A stretch of 64,000 nucleotides of DNA from Acidobacteria bacterium RIFCSPLOWO2_12_FULL_66_21 (GCA_001767455.1 MELC01000091.1:62001-126000), one strand, 5' to 3'; positions 26,515 through 36,030 are shown, counted from the first letter of the stretch. Translations and numbers: made by a program. The notes: generated by a model not told the origin, from the sequence alone.

Positions 26515-26969
26515 AGTGTCCGTACTGCGCGCACCTCGGCGACAAGGTCGTCGACTCGCGCGAGAGCAAGGAAGGGGAGGTCATCCGGCGCCGCCGTGAA
26601 TGCCTCGGCTGCGGCCGGCGCTTCACGAGCTACGAGCGGATCGACGAGATCCCCTACATGGTCATCAAGAAGGACGGCAGCCGCGAGCGGTTCGAGCGGC
26701 AGAAGCTGCTGGCGGGCCTGCTGAAGGCGTGCGAGAAGCGGCCCGTCAGCGTCGGCGCCCTCGAGGCGATCGCGGATCGGGTCGAGACGGCGCTGCAGGA
26801 GAAACCCGAGCGCGAGATGAGCACGGAGGACGTGGGCGCGTTCGTGATGAACGAGCTGCGGCAGCTCGACAAGGTCGCCTACGTCCGTTTCGCGTCCGTC
26901 TACCGGCACTTCCGCGACATCGGCGAGTTCATGACCGAGCTGAAAGACCTGCTGAACGGAAAGGAATGA
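26511..26969 (+). CDS. nrdR: Transcriptional repressor NrdR
   Basis: 152-residue repressor of ribonucleotide reductase genes. A zinc ribbon (C3, C6, C31, C34; 'CPYC...DKVVDSR...[18 protein letters not shown]') is followed by an ATP-cone (about 49-139) that senses ATP/dATP. The start is the ATG overlapping the previous stop. No nrd gene is in the window, so its NrdR boxes lie elsewhere. It overlaps the next gene by 4 bp. Confidence 0.97.
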   Translation: MKCPYCAHLGDKVVDSRESKEGEVIRRRRECLGCGRRFTSYERIDEIPYMVIKKDGSRERFERQKLLAGLLKACEKRPVSVGALEAIADRVETALQEKPEREMSTEDVGAFVMNELRQLDKVAYVRFASVYRHFRDIGEFMTELKDLLNGKE

Positions 26970-27511
26970 GCACACTGTCCGCGCGTGCCTGGACCCTCGC
27001 CGTCGCGCTCTCGGTCCTGCCGGCGGTGCTGCCGGCCGATCAGAGCCTGCAGGTGGCGCCGCTCTCGCGCGAGGGACGCGTCCTCGTGTCGTTCCGCCTG
27101 GACAACGCCTTCAACGAGGACATCCGCACGGCGATTCACAGCGGGCTCACGATCAGCTTCATCTACGACGTCGAGCTGAAGCGCGGCTCGTCGCTGTGGT
27201 TCGATCGCACGATTGCCTCCGAGAAGGTGACCGCGGCGGTGCGGTACGACAATCTCGCCCGGCGCTACCAGGTGACGCGCACGCAGGACGGTCGCATCGA
27301 GCGCGTGGACGCCACGGAGCGCGAAGAGGATGCCCGGCGGCTGCTGACGGAATTCGACAAGCTTCCGCTTTTCACGAGCGAGGGCCTGGAGCCCAACGCG
27401 GAGTACTACGTGCGGGTGCGCGCGCGCACGTCGCCGCGCAACGCGTCGTTCGTGTGGCCGTGGGAGCGGCACGACGTCAGCGCCACGGCGAAATTCACGT
27501 TCATCAAGTAG
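26966..27511 (+). CDS. DUF4390 domain protein
   Basis: 181 residues with a signal-like N-terminus ('[18 protein letters not shown]'). The remainder is beta-rich and matches the DUF4390 pattern ('[32 protein letters not shown]...WFDRTI'). This family is commonly encoded next to NtrY-type kinases, and here ntrY begins 1 bp after its stop. It is probably a periplasmic accessory of the kinase or envelope; no enzymatic motif is visible. Confidence 0.8.
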   Translation: MSTLSARAWTLAVALSVLPAVLPADQSLQVAPLSREGRVLVSFRLDNAFNEDIRTAIHSGLTISFIYDVELKRGSSLWFDRTIASEKVTAAVRYDNLARRYQVTRTQDGRIERVDATEREEDARRLLTEFDKLPLFTSEGLEPNAEYYVRVRARTSPRNASFVWPWERHDVSATAKFTFIK

Positions 27512-27512
27512 C

Positions 27513-29819
27513 GTGGCCACCACCCTTCGCGACGCGCGGCGCCCGACGCTTCCGGCCCGGCCGGCCCCGCGCCCGCCTGTCCGCGAGCGCCGTCCGTTCC
27601 GCGACAATCCGCGCCTGATCCTGATCGGGCTGGTCCTGCTGCTGGCCGCGCTGGCGGGGATGGTGTGGCTCGCCGATCAGTCCCGCGAGCTCAACCCCGA
27701 CTTCCTCAGCGAGGTCGTGCTCTACGCGCTGTCGGCGGCCGACCTGACGATGGTGATCGCGCTCGTCTTCGTGCTGGCGCGCAACATCGTGAAGCTGGCG
27801 GTCGAGCGGCGGCGCGGCCTGCCGTTCTCGAGATTCCGCGCGAAGCTGGTGCTCGCGATGCTCGGCCTGACGATCGTGCCGTCCGTGCTCGTGCTGCTCG
27901 TCGGCGGCGAGCTGATTCGCAGCAGCATGGAGCAGTGGTTCAGCGACCCGGTGGACGTCGTGCTCCGCTCCGCCACCGAGATCGCCGGCGACTACTACCA
28001 GGAGCGCGAGAAGATCGTGCGGGACCACGTGCTCCGGATCGCGCGCGCGCTGCCGGCGGAGGCCGTCGACACCGGCGACCTCGAGGCGGTCCGCGCGCTC
28101 ATCGGTCCGGAAGTGACGCAGCGCGGCGTGGGTCTTGTCGAGGTCTACCGCATCCCGGCCGCCGGCGCCGCGCCCGGGCCGCTCGTCGCCGTCGAATCGC
28201 CGTCGTTGCCGCGCGGGCACGTGCGCGCGTCCGCGGATCGCCTGGCCGCGAAAGTCGCCGCCGGCGACGACCGCCCCGTGCACGAGCAACTCGCCGAGGG
28301 GGGAGAGCTCGTGCGGGCGGGCGCGCTGGTCCGCGACCCCGCCACGAACCGGACCGTGGGCGTCGTCATCGCCAGCGATCACCTGGCTGACAACCTCGCG
28401 CAGCACTCGAGGCGGATCAAGGAGGCGTTCGAGAACTACAACCAGTTGCGCGTCCTGAAGCGCCCGCTCGAAGGCGTGTACCTCTCCCTCTTCCTGATGA
28501 TGACGTTGATGATTCTCGTCAGCGCCACCTGGATGGGGCTGTACCTGGCCAAGCGCATCACGCGGCCCGTCCAGATGCTGGCCGCCGGCGCGCGCGAGAT
28601 CGGCGCGGGCCGGCTCGATCATCGCATCGAGCCGGAGACGCGCGACGAGTTCGGCTCGCTCGTCGAGGCGTTCAACACGATGGCCGGCGAGCTGGCGGCC
28701 AGCCAGCGCAAGCTCGATCGCTCGCGCCTCGATCTGGAGCGGAAGAACCAGCAACTGGACGAGCGGCGCCGGTACATCGAAACCGTGCTCGAGCGAATCG
28801 CGACCGGCGTCGTCTCGGTCGGCGCCGACGGGTGCATCGAGACGATCAACGCCGCGGCGGTGCGGCTGCTCGGGGTCGAAGCCGGCGTCATCGGCGCGCC
28901 GCTCGACGCCGCCTTCGGCCGGGAGGACCTGCGCCCGCTGGGCGCGCTCGTGCAGCGCGTCCACGCCGGCCGCGCCGAGCCGGCGGCGCAGGAGATCGCG
29001 CTCACGCGCGAGGGTCGCGAACTGCATCTCGCGGCGGCCGCCACGCCGCTCCAGGGAGAGGACGGTGCGCCCGCCGGCGCCGTCCTGGTGTTCGACGACG
29101 TGACGCCGCTGATACGGACGCAGCGCGTCGCCGCGTGGCGCGACGTGGCGCGGCGGCTCGCGCACGAAATCAAGAACCCGCTGACGCCGATCCAGTTGTG
29201 CGCCGAGCGGATGCGCCGCCACTTCGGCTCGGCGCCTCCCGCGTCGCGGGCGCTCGTGGACGAATGCACGACGACCATCGTCGGCGAAGTGGAATCGCTG
29301 AAGGCGCTCGTCGACGAGTTCGCCCAGTTCGCCCGGATGCCGGCGCCGCGCGCCGTCCCGTCCGATCTGGATGGCGTCATCCGCGATACGCTCGCGCTCT
29401 ACAAGGGCCTGTTCGGCCAGATTCGGCTCGAGCACCGTCCGGCCGAGGGGCTGCCGCCCGTGCGGATCGACGTCGAACAGATCCGCCGCGTCGTGATCAA
29501 CCTGGTCGACAACGCGGTCGAGGCCCTGGGCGCCGCCGCGGCGCCGCTGCGGCCGGGCGGCGACCCCCCGTCGATCGTGGTCGCGACGGGGCACGACCCC
29601 GGCCACGGCGTCGCGCGCATCACCATCGCCGACAACGGGCCGGGCATCCCGCCGGCCGATCGCGACAAGCTGTTCATGCCGTACTACTCGACCAAACGGC
29701 GCGGCAGCGGCCTGGGCCTCGCCATCGTCCGCCGCATCATCGCCGAGCACGGCGGCAACATCGAAGTCGCCGACAACGTGCCGGCCGGGACGGTATTTAC
29801 GATAGAGCTGCCGGTGTGA
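27513..29819 (+). CDS. ntrY: NtrY-type sensor histidine kinase
   Basis: 768 residues. Three or four membrane helices in the first 330 residues enclose a periplasmic sensor loop. Then come a HAMP domain ('AKRITRPVQMLAAGAREIGAGRLDHRI'), a PAS-like domain ('ETVLERIATGVVSVGADGCIETIN'), a HisKA box with H551 ('RRLAHEIKNPLTP'), and an HATPase domain with N ('VINLVDNAVEAL'), G1 ('DNGPGIP') and G2 ('GSGLGLAIVRRIIAEHGG'). GTG start. It pairs with the NtrX regulator downstream. The signal is unknown; NtrYX is linked to nitrogen, redox or envelope sensing in other bacteria. Confidence 0.93.
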   Translation: MATTLRDARRPTLPARPAPRPPVRERRPFRDNPRLILIGLVLLLAALAGMVWLADQSRELNPDFLSEVVLYALSAADLTMVIALVFVLARNIVKLAVERRRGLPFSRFRAKLVLAMLGLTIVPSVLVLLVGGELIRSSMEQWFSDPVDVVLRSATEIAGDYYQEREKIVRDHVLRIARALPAEAVDTGDLEAVRALIGPEVTQRGVGLVEVYRIPAAGAAPGPLVAVESPSLPRGHVRASADRLAAKVAAGDDRPVHEQLAEGGELVRAGALVRDPATNRTVGVVIASDHLADNLAQHSRRIKEAFENYNQLRVLKRPLEGVYLSLFLMMTLMILVSATWMGLYLAKRITRPVQMLAAGAREIGAGRLDHRIEPETRDEFGSLVEAFNTMAGELAASQRKLDRSRLDLERKNQQLDERRRYIETVLERIATGVVSVGADGCIETINAAAVRLLGVEAGVIGAPLDAAFGREDLRPLGALVQRVHAGRAEPAAQEIALTREGRELHLAAAATPLQGEDGAPAGAVLVFDDVTPLIRTQRVAAWRDVARRLAHEIKNPLTPIQLCAERMRRHFGSAPPASRALVDECTTTIVGEVESLKALVDEFAQFARMPAPRAVPSDLDGVIRDTLALYKGLFGQIRLEHRPAEGLPPVRIDVEQIRRVVINLVDNAVEALGAAAAPLRPGGDPPSIVVATGHDPGHGVARITIADNGPGIPPADRDKLFMPYYSTKRRGSGLGLAIVRRIIAEHGGNIEVADNVPAGTVFTIELPV

Positions 29820-29950
29820 GTTTCCAGTTGCCAGTATCCAGCTTCCAGACACGTTGGCAGCTGGGAATCAGCAGGCGCGAACCGGAAGCCGGGAACTGAA
29901 TGCTGGAAGCTGGGAGCTGGGAGCTGGAAGCTGGAAGCTGGGAACTGGAA
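29820..29950. repeat. Heptamer array between ntrY and ntrX
   Basis: TTCCAGT/TTCCAGC units, an irregular centre, then GGAAGCTG/CTGGGAG/CTGGAAG units. If translated from the ATG at 29900, the right half would encode a 7-residue repeat (LEAGSWE) at the NtrX N-terminus. Otherwise its GGAAG words could serve as a ribosome binding site for GTG 29954. Confidence 0.85.
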
Positions 29951-29953
29951 GCT

Positions 29954-31333
29954 GTGCCTAAATCCACCGTCCTGATCGTCGATGATGAAGCGGGCGTGCG
30001 GTCCGCGCTGAGCGGCGTGCTCCGTGACGAAGGCTACGCGGTCGACGCCGTCGAGAGCGGCGAGGCCTGTCTCGAGCGCGTCGCGCGGACGCCGTACGAC
30101 GTCGTCGTGCTGGACATCTGGCTGCCCGGCATCGACGGCCTGGCGACGCTCGCCCGGCTGCGCGCGCGCGGCGTCGACGCCCCCGTGGTGATGATCTCGG
30201 GGCACGGCAACATCGAGTCGGCGGTGCGCGCCATCAAGCTCGGCGCGTTCGACTTCGTCGAGAAGCCGCTCTCGCTCGAGAAGACCGTGCTGGTGGTGGG
30301 CAACGCCGTCAGGCAGCGCCGCCTCGAAGCCGAGAACCGGGCGCTCAGAGAGCACGTGGACCGGCGCCTCACGATGGTGGGGGAGAGCTACGCCATGGCG
30401 CAGCTGCGCGAGCAGATCGCGATGGCCGCGCCGACCAACGGGCGCGTGCTGATCTTCGGAGAGAACGGCACCGGCAAGGAGCTGGTCGCCCGCAGCATCC
30501 ACGCGATGAGCCGCCGGCGGGCCGGGCCGTTCATCGAGGTCAACTGCGCCGCCATTCCCGAAGAGCTGATCGAGAGCGAGCTGTTCGGCCACGTCCGCGG
30601 CGCCTTCACCGGCGCGCTCGCGGATCGCCGCGGCAAGTTCGAGCTCGCCGACGGCGGCACCCTGTTCCTGGACGAGATCGGCGACATGAGCCTGAAGACC
30701 CAGGCCAAGGTGCTGCGCGCGCTGCAGGAGCAGGTGGTCGAGCCGGTCGGCGGATCGGCCACGGTCAAAGTCGACGTGCGCGTGCTCGCCGCGACGAACA
30801 AGGACCTGCCCGCCGAGATCCGCGCCGGCCGGTTCCGTGAGGACCTGTACTTCCGACTGAACGTGATTCCGATCTTCGTGCCGGCGCTACGCGATCGGGA
30901 GGCCGACATTCCGCGGCTGGCCGAGCACTTCATGGCGGATCTCGCGCGCGAGTACGGCCGCCGGCCCAAGCGCCTGGACCCGGGCGCCGCCACCAGCCTG
31001 CGCAGCTATCGCTGGCCGGGCAACGTGCGCGAGCTGCGGAACGTCATCGAGCGGCTGATGATCATGGTGCCGGGCGAGGTCATCACCCTGAACGATCTGG
31101 TGTTTCTCGAGGGCGCATCGGCCACCGTCGCCGCCGCGCCGGGGATGCCCCCGCTGACGCTGCACGACGCGCGCGAGCGCTTCGAGCGCGACTACATCCT
31201 GCGCGCGCTCGCGGCCGAGCAGGGCAACATCTCGCGGACCGCTGACGTGCTCGGCGTGGAGCGCAGCAACTTGTACCGGAAGATGCGCGCGTTCGGCATC
31301 GTCCCCGCTCGCAAGGACGAGGAGATCGCCTAG
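29954..31333 (+). CDS. ntrX: NtrX-type sigma54-dependent response regulator
   Basis: Three-domain regulator. Receiver 1-120 with D10, D11 and phospho-acceptor D54 ('VVLDIWLPG'). AAA+ sigma54-activator domain with Walker A GENGTGKE (169-176) and the GAFTGA loop (216-221), then 'LFLDEIGD'. A C-terminal Fis-type helix-turn-helix ('[26 protein letters not shown]'). Start taken at GTG 29954 ('[12 protein letters not shown]'), giving about 459 residues. An upstream ATG at 29900 would add 18 residues encoded entirely by the heptamer array. Activates sigma54 promoters for its partner NtrY; targets not visible. Confidence 0.92.
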   Translation: MPKSTVLIVDDEAGVRSALSGVLRDEGYAVDAVESGEACLERVARTPYDVVVLDIWLPGIDGLATLARLRARGVDAPVVMISGHGNIESAVRAIKLGAFDFVEKPLSLEKTVLVVGNAVRQRRLEAENRALREHVDRRLTMVGESYAMAQLREQIAMAAPTNGRVLIFGENGTGKELVARSIHAMSRRRAGPFIEVNCAAIPEELIESELFGHVRGAFTGALADRRGKFELADGGTLFLDEIGDMSLKTQAKVLRALQEQVVEPVGGSATVKVDVRVLAATNKDLPAEIRAGRFREDLYFRLNVIPIFVPALRDREADIPRLAEHFMADLAREYGRRPKRLDPGAATSLRSYRWPGNVRELRNVIERLMIMVPGEVITLNDLVFLEGASATVAAAPGMPPLTLHDARERFERDYILRALAAEQGNISRTADVLGVERSNLYRKMRAFGIVPARKDEEIA

Positions 31334-31336
31334 AAA

Positions 31337-31361
31337 CAACTCCCAACTCCCAACTTCCAAA
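31337..31361. repeat. Short heptamer-like array
   Basis: CAACTCC/CAACTTC words between ntrX and ftcD. A TAGAAC (31375-31380) just after it ends 7 nt before the ftcD ATG and could be a -10. Confidence 0.55.
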
Positions 31362-31387
31362 CCGCCTGCTGTGATAGAACTCTCCGC

Positions 31388-32287
31388 ATGGCCATCATCG
31401 AGGCGATCCCGAATGTGAGCGAAGGCCGCCGCCCGGAAATCGTCGAGCGTCTTGCCGGCGCCCTCCGCAGCACGCCCGGCGTTCGCCTGCTCGACTACTC
31501 GTCGGACGCGTCGCACAACCGCTCCGTGTTCACGCTCGTGGGGGACCGCGGCGCCGTCAAGTCCGCTATCCTCGCGCTGTTCGACGCCGCGCTCGCGGCG
31601 GTCGACCTGCGCACGCACCAGGGCGAGCATCCGCGGGTCGGCGCGGTGGACGTCGTGCCGCTCGTGCCCATCGAGGGCGTCACGATGAACGAGTGCATCG
31701 CACTCGCGAAGGAGATCGGTTCGGTCGTCGCGGAGCGCTTCAACGTGCCGATCTATCTCTACGAGGAGGCGGCGTCCTCGCCCGCACGGCGGAACCTCGA
31801 AGACATCCGCCGGGGCGAATTCGAGGGGCTCGCGGCGAAGATGGCGAAGGCTGGCTGGGCGCCGGATTTCGGTCCCGCGCGGCCGCACGAGACGGCTGGC
31901 GCGTCGGTCATCGGCGCACGGATGCCGCTCATCGCGTACAACATCAACCTGAATACCGAGCGGATCGACGTCGCGAAGAAGATCGCCGCGGCGATCCGGT
32001 TCAGCGGCGGCGGCTTCCGCTACGTCAAGGCGATGGGCGTGAAGGTGGATGATCGCAACCTGGCGCAGGTCTCGATGAACCTGACCAACCACGAGAAGAC
32101 GCCGATCTTCCGTGTGTTCGAGCTGGTGAAGCGCGAGGCGGCGCGCTATGGCGTGTCGATCCTCGAAAGCGAGATCGTGGGGCTGGTGCCGTCGGCCGCG
32201 CTCGTGTCAGCCGCGGAGTTCTATCTGCAGCTGGAACGCTTCAGCGGCGAACAGGTACTCGAAACCAGGCTGAGAGCCGCTGAATAA
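31388..32287 (+). CDS. ftcD: Glutamate formimidoyltransferase
   Basis: Transfers the formimino group of N-formimino-glutamate (histidine degradation) to tetrahydrofolate. 299 residues, the length of the stand-alone transferase domain. Motifs: 'IPNVSEGRRPE' at the start, 'DASHNRSVFTLVG', 'HQGEHPRVGAVDVVPLVP', 'RRNLEDIRRGEFEGL', 'KAMGVKVDDRNLAQVSMNLTNHEKTP'. The cyclodeaminase domain of eukaryotic FTCD is absent. No hut genes nearby. Confidence 0.94.
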   Translation: MAIIEAIPNVSEGRRPEIVERLAGALRSTPGVRLLDYSSDASHNRSVFTLVGDRGAVKSAILALFDAALAAVDLRTHQGEHPRVGAVDVVPLVPIEGVTMNECIALAKEIGSVVAERFNVPIYLYEEAASSPARRNLEDIRRGEFEGLAAKMAKAGWAPDFGPARPHETAGASVIGARMPLIAYNINLNTERIDVAKKIAAAIRFSGGGFRYVKAMGVKVDDRNLAQVSMNLTNHEKTPIFRVFELVKREAARYGVSILESEIVGLVPSAALVSAAEFYLQLERFSGEQVLETRLRAAE

Positions 32288-32289
32288 AC

Positions 32290-32324
32290 TCGTTCCCAAC
32301 TTGGGGGTTGGGAGTTGGGAGGTG
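32290..32324. repeat. Short heptamer-like hairpin
   Basis: TTCCCAACTTG and GGGTTGGGAGTTGGGAG words form a small hairpin after ftcD. Same composition as other 7-bp arrays in the window. Confidence 0.5.
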
Positions 32325-32401
32325 GTGCCCGCCTTCCCCCTTGTGCCCGGCCCGCCTTGGGCTCATAATCTTCGGAACTTCTTGGCGAATTGCCACTTCC
32401 G

Positions 32402-33262
32402 ATGACAGAGCCGTTCCTCTCCGACGCCATGCCTCCGCAGGCGGAGGTGCCGGAGCGCGATCGCGACGCGCGGGTCGAGGAGCTGTTGCTCCGCGGGCTG
32501 GATCACTACTTCGCCGGCGAACACGAGCTGGCCATCAACATCTGGACGCGCGTCCTCTTTCTCGATCGCGGCCACGCGCGGGCGCGTGCCTACATCGAGC
32601 GCGCGCGCAGCGCCGTCTCGGAACGCCAGCGCGAAGCCGAGGAGCTCATCCACACGGGCGAGGAGGCCTTCGAGCGCGGCGAAGCGGACGCCGCCCGGCG
32701 CCTGCTGACCACCGCCGTCGAGCGCGGCGCCGGGACCGAAGAAGCGCTTGCGCTCCTGGATCGCATGGATCGGCTGGAAGCGGCGGCCGTCCAACAGGAG
32801 AGCCGCGCCGCCAACCGGGGGATCCTGGCGCGCGCGCGATCACGGGTCAGGGCCGCGGCCCCCGTTCAACGATCGCCTGTCGCGTGGATTGCCGCCGGCG
32901 TCGTGTGCGGCATCGCCGCCGTCGCTGTCGCCATAGGGCTGCTCTGGGCGCGTGGCGACAACTGGCTGCCCATCGTCTCTCCGTCGCAGCCCGCGACGCT
33001 TGGCATCGCCGACGATCCGCTGCCTGTTCCCTCCGCGTCGGAGGTGTGGATCGCCCGGGCCCGCGCCTTGAGGGACAAGGGACGGCTGAGCGACGCGCTT
33101 GCCGCGCTCGACGCGGTCCGTCGTGGGGACGCGCTCGAGGCGCAGGCCGTGGCGCTGCGCGCGGAGATCCAGCAGAAGCTGCTGGCCGCCTCCCGCGGCA
33201 CGGGCGTCGCGGGCGCGTCGACGGCTCCGCCGGGAACCCCGCCACGAGGGCGCCTCCCATGA
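32402..33262 (+). CDS. TPR-like membrane protein
   Basis: About 286 residues. The N-terminal half has TPR-like helical pairs ('LLLRGLDHYFAGEHELAINIWTRVLFLDRGHARARAYIERAR', then 'EELIHTGEEAFERGEADAARRLLTTAVERG'), then a membrane helix ('VAWIAAGVVCGIAAVAVAIGLLW') and a second helical pair outside ('ARALRDKGRLSDALAALDAVRRGDALEAQAVALRAEIQ'). Likely a scaffold. It overlaps the zinc-ribbon RDD gene by ATGA, so they are cotranscribed. The ATG at 32402 is preferred over TTG at 32390. Confidence 0.72.
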   Translation: MTEPFLSDAMPPQAEVPERDRDARVEELLLRGLDHYFAGEHELAINIWTRVLFLDRGHARARAYIERARSAVSERQREAEELIHTGEEAFERGEADAARRLLTTAVERGAGTEEALALLDRMDRLEAAAVQQESRAANRGILARARSRVRAAAPVQRSPVAWIAAGVVCGIAAVAVAIGLLWARGDNWLPIVSPSQPATLGIADDPLPVPSASEVWIARARALRDKGRLSDALAALDAVRRGDALEAQAVALRAEIQQKLLAASRGTGVAGASTAPPGTPPRGRLP

Positions 33263-34188
33263 GATGCCCGAAGTGCCACTACATCAGCTTCGACAACTCC
33301 GAGCGGTGCCGGAACTGCGGCTACGAATTCTCCCTTGCGCTCGAGGCGGGCGATCTCGACCTGCCGATTCAGACCGGCAGCGAAGCGCTCGGCCCGCTCG
33401 AGGATTTTTCACTGGCCGATCTCGACAGCGCGGCGCCGGTTGAAAAACTCCCACCGGTGGCATTCTCAACGGCGGCGCCGTCCATCGGCACGGCGCCGGC
33501 CGCCAGCCAGGCCGCGGTGCGCCGGCCGGCGCCCGGCACCGATCTGCCGCTCTTCAAGGACCGCGCGCCCGACGACGGCCGTCCGCTCGTGACGCCGGCG
33601 GCGGTGCCACGTGCGCCGCTGTCGGTCCGGCGTTCGACGCCGGGGCCTCCGCGCCCTGCTGTCCGGCGCGACGAGCCGAGGCTCGATCTTCAAATTGACG
33701 CGCCCGTCCAGGAGGAGCGCCGCCCGCGCCCGGCGGCTCGTCCCGACAGCGAGCAACCGCTGGAGGCGGCATTGCCGGGCCCACGGTTGGCGGCCGCCGC
33801 GGTCGATGCCTCCGTCCTCGGCGCCATCGACGGCGCGGTCCTGTACTTGACGGCGAAGCTCTGCGGGCTCGCGCTCCTCGAGGTCTTCGTCCTGCCCCTC
33901 GCTCCGCTGTCGGTCTTTCTCGCCTTGCTGACCGCCGCGTACTTCGTGACGTTCACCGCCGCCGGCGGGCAGACCATCGGCAAGATGGCGGCCGGGATCA
34001 AAGTGGTGCCGGCGCACGGCGAAGGCCTCTGGAGCGATCGCGTCCGGTTCGGCACCGCGGTATTGCGCGCCGCCGCGTATCTTGTCTCGGTCCTGCCGCT
34101 CGGCCTTGGCTTCCTTCCGGCGCTCGTCGGCTCCGATCGGCGCGCCCTGCACGATCGGCTGGCGGACACGCGCGTCGTCCAAGCGTGA
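33259..34188 (+). CDS. Zinc-ribbon RDD-family membrane protein
   Basis: 309 residues. An N-terminal zinc ribbon ('MRCPKCHYISFDNSERCRNCGYEFS', Cys at 3, 6, 17 and 20) is followed by a long disordered Pro/Ala/Arg linker, then a C-terminal RDD domain with about three membrane helices and 'AGGQTIGKMAAGIKVV' (RDD signature) and 'GSDRRALHDRLADTRVV'. A common acidobacterial architecture. RDD proteins are often linked to transport or membrane homeostasis; the precise role is unknown. Coupled at both ends by overlapping start/stop codons. Confidence 0.85.
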   Translation: MRCPKCHYISFDNSERCRNCGYEFSLALEAGDLDLPIQTGSEALGPLEDFSLADLDSAAPVEKLPPVAFSTAAPSIGTAPAASQAAVRRPAPGTDLPLFKDRAPDDGRPLVTPAAVPRAPLSVRRSTPGPPRPAVRRDEPRLDLQIDAPVQEERRPRPAARPDSEQPLEAALPGPRLAAAAVDASVLGAIDGAVLYLTAKLCGLALLEVFVLPLAPLSVFLALLTAAYFVTFTAAGGQTIGKMAAGIKVVPAHGEGLWSDRVRFGTAVLRAAAYLVSVLPLGLGFLPALVGSDRRALHDRLADTRVVQA

Positions 34189-34649
34189 CCCGCCTTGCCG
34201 TGTTTGTCGCGACAGCCGGGTACTGCGGCTACTCCCCGGTCGCTCCGGGTACCGCGGGATCGGCCGCCGGCCTCGTCGTGTACCTGCTCGTGTGGTGGTC
34301 GGGGTCGCGCGCGGTCGAGATCGGCCTGATCCTCGCGGTGTTCGCGGTCGGCGTCTGGGCCGGGACCATCGCCGAACGCTACTTCGGCGGCATCGATCCC
34401 GGACCCGTGGTCATCGACGAGGTCCTCGGCATGCTGATCACGCTTGCCTTCATCCCGGCCGGGATCACGGCAGCGTTCGCCGGGTTCGTGCTGTTCCGCA
34501 TCTTTGACGTTTTCAAACCATACCCGGCCGGCCGCTTTGAGAAGCTGCACGGCGGCCTCGGAGTGATGGCAGACGACGCGATGGCGGCGGTGTACGCCAA
34601 CCTGGCGCTTCGTCTCGTGCTGTGGCTTCTCCCCGCGTGGATCGCATGA
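34185..34649 (+). CDS. pgpA: Phosphatidylglycerophosphatase A
   Basis: Dephosphorylates phosphatidylglycerol-phosphate to phosphatidylglycerol at the inner membrane. 154 residues, four membrane segments. Motifs: 'GYSPVAPGTAGSAAGL' near the start, 'GPVVIDEVLGMLITL', 'FRIFDVFKPYPAGRFEKLHGGLGVMADD'. GTG start overlapping the RDD stop (GTGA), and ATGA overlap with cinA, a frequent pgpA-cinA arrangement. Confidence 0.94.
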   Translation: MTRLAVFVATAGYCGYSPVAPGTAGSAAGLVVYLLVWWSGSRAVEIGLILAVFAVGVWAGTIAERYFGGIDPGPVVIDEVLGMLITLAFIPAGITAAFAGFVLFRIFDVFKPYPAGRFEKLHGGLGVMADDAMAAVYANLALRLVLWLLPAWIA

Positions 34650-35911
34650 GTGCGCCTCCGCTGGCGACGGCGGAAATCATCGCGGTCGGGAGCGAGCTGC
34701 TCGGTCTTCACCGCCTCGACACGAACTCTCTCTTTCTCGCCGATCGGCTCGCGGCGCTCGGGATCGACCTGCGCGCGAAAGCGGTCGTGGGCGACAACCG
34801 CCACGATCTTGCTGCGCTCTTCCGCCAGGCGTTGTCGCGCGTGGACCTTGTCGTGCTCACCGGCGGGCTCGGCCCGACCGACGACGACCTGACACGGGAC
34901 GTGGTCGCGGATGCACTCGGGCGACCGATGTCGGAGGATGCGGACATCCTGGCGTGGATCGAGAGGCGATTCGCGAGCCGCGGGATGCGCATGCCGGGCG
35001 TGAATCGACGGCAGGCGCAGGTGCCGCGCGGCGCGGCCGTTCTTCCCAATCCCAACGGCACGGCTCCGGGACTTCTGCTCGAGGCCGGCCATCGCCTGGT
35101 CGTGCTGCTGCCGGGTCCGCCGCGCGAGATGCAGCCCATGTTCGACGCGCTCTGCCGCGGTCCGCTGCTCGAACGCGCCGGCGCCGAACGCGTGCAGCGC
35201 GTCTCGCTCTTCATCGCCGGACGATCGGAGTCCCACGTCGAGGAGCTCGCGCAGCCGATCTACACCCGCTGGACGGGGGAGACGCCGCCGATCGACACGA
35301 CGATCCTCGCGTCGCCGGGACAGATCGAGCTGCATCTGAGCGTGCGGTCCGCCGACGCGGACGGAGCCGCGCGCCGGCTCTCCGAGGCTCGCGACGAGCT
35401 GCTCGCGGCGCTCGGTCCTGATGTGTTCAGCACGGACGGCCGCTCGATGGAGGAGATTGTCGGCGACCTCCTTCGCGCGAAGCACCTGACAATCGCCGCC
35501 GCGGAATCGTGCACCGGCGGCCTCCTGATGTCGCGCCTGACGGACGTGCCGGGGAGTTCCGACTACGTGCTCGCCGGGGTGGTGGCGTATGCCGACGCGG
35601 CGAAGACCGCGCTCGCCGGAGTGGCGCCCGAGCTCATTGCCGCCTGCGGCGCGGTGAGCGAACCGGTCGCCGTCGCGCTCGCCGACGGCATTCGCGCCCG
35701 GGCCGGCGCAGATCTCGGCGTCGGGATCACGGGCATCGCGGGCCCGAGCGGCGCAACGCCCGACAAGCCGGTCGGCACCGTAGCCATCGCGCTCTCGGGA
35801 CCCGATGGTCCCGCCCGCGTGCGCACCTTCCGCTTTCCCGGCGGCCGCGCGCAGGTGAAGTTCTCCTCGACGCAGGCCGCGCTCGACATGGTGAGGCGGG
35901 CGCTGACATAG
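34646..35911 (+). CDS. cinA: CinA family protein (nicotinamide-nucleotide amidase/pyrophosphatase)
   Basis: 421 residues. The N-terminal MoaB/COG1058 domain ('AEIIAVGSELLGLHRLDTNSLFLADRLAALG', 'LTGGLGPTDDDLTRDVVADALG', 'GTAPGLLLE', 'LLPGPPREM') would hydrolyse ADP-ribose or similar nucleotides. The C-terminal CinA amidase domain ('AAAESCTGGLLMSRLTDVPGSSDYVLAGVVAYADAAKTALAGV', 'GITGIAGPSGATPDKPVGTVAIAL') deamidates NMN in pyridine-nucleotide salvage. The start is the ATG overlapping the pgpA stop. Confidence 0.95.
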   Translation: MSAPPLATAEIIAVGSELLGLHRLDTNSLFLADRLAALGIDLRAKAVVGDNRHDLAALFRQALSRVDLVVLTGGLGPTDDDLTRDVVADALGRPMSEDADILAWIERRFASRGMRMPGVNRRQAQVPRGAAVLPNPNGTAPGLLLEAGHRLVVLLPGPPREMQPMFDALCRGPLLERAGAERVQRVSLFIAGRSESHVEELAQPIYTRWTGETPPIDTTILASPGQIELHLSVRSADADGAARRLSEARDELLAALGPDVFSTDGRSMEEIVGDLLRAKHLTIAAAESCTGGLLMSRLTDVPGSSDYVLAGVVAYADAAKTALAGVAPELIAACGAVSEPVAVALADGIRARAGADLGVGITGIAGPSGATPDKPVGTVAIALSGPDGPARVRTFRFPGGRAQVKFSSTQAALDMVRRALT

Positions 35912-36027
35912 ACAGCGGGCAGCTGGCGGCAGGCAGCAGGCAGCAGGCAGTGAGTCGAGCTGTCAAGCTGTCAGCGTGACGGCGTGATCCACTGCAAGCT
36001 GCCTGCTGCCCGCTGCCAGCTGACAGA
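35912..36027. repeat. Heptamer array (GGCAGCA / CTGCCTG)
   Basis: GGCAGCA units, then GTCAAGCTGTCAGC, then complementary CTGCCTG/CTGCCCG/CTGCCAG units. A long hairpin is likely. It separates cinA from thpR. Confidence 0.8.
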
Positions 36028-36030
36028 AAC

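Noticed and set aside
27504-29852. Long minus-strand open frame opposite ntrY
   Set aside because: ntrY has complete HAMP, HisKA and HATPase motifs; the antisense frame has none.
29900-29953. NtrX start at ATG 29900 as the main start
   Set aside because: The extra residues are pure heptamer translation; receiver domains normally start at 'STVLIVDDE'. Kept as a finding but not as the primary start.
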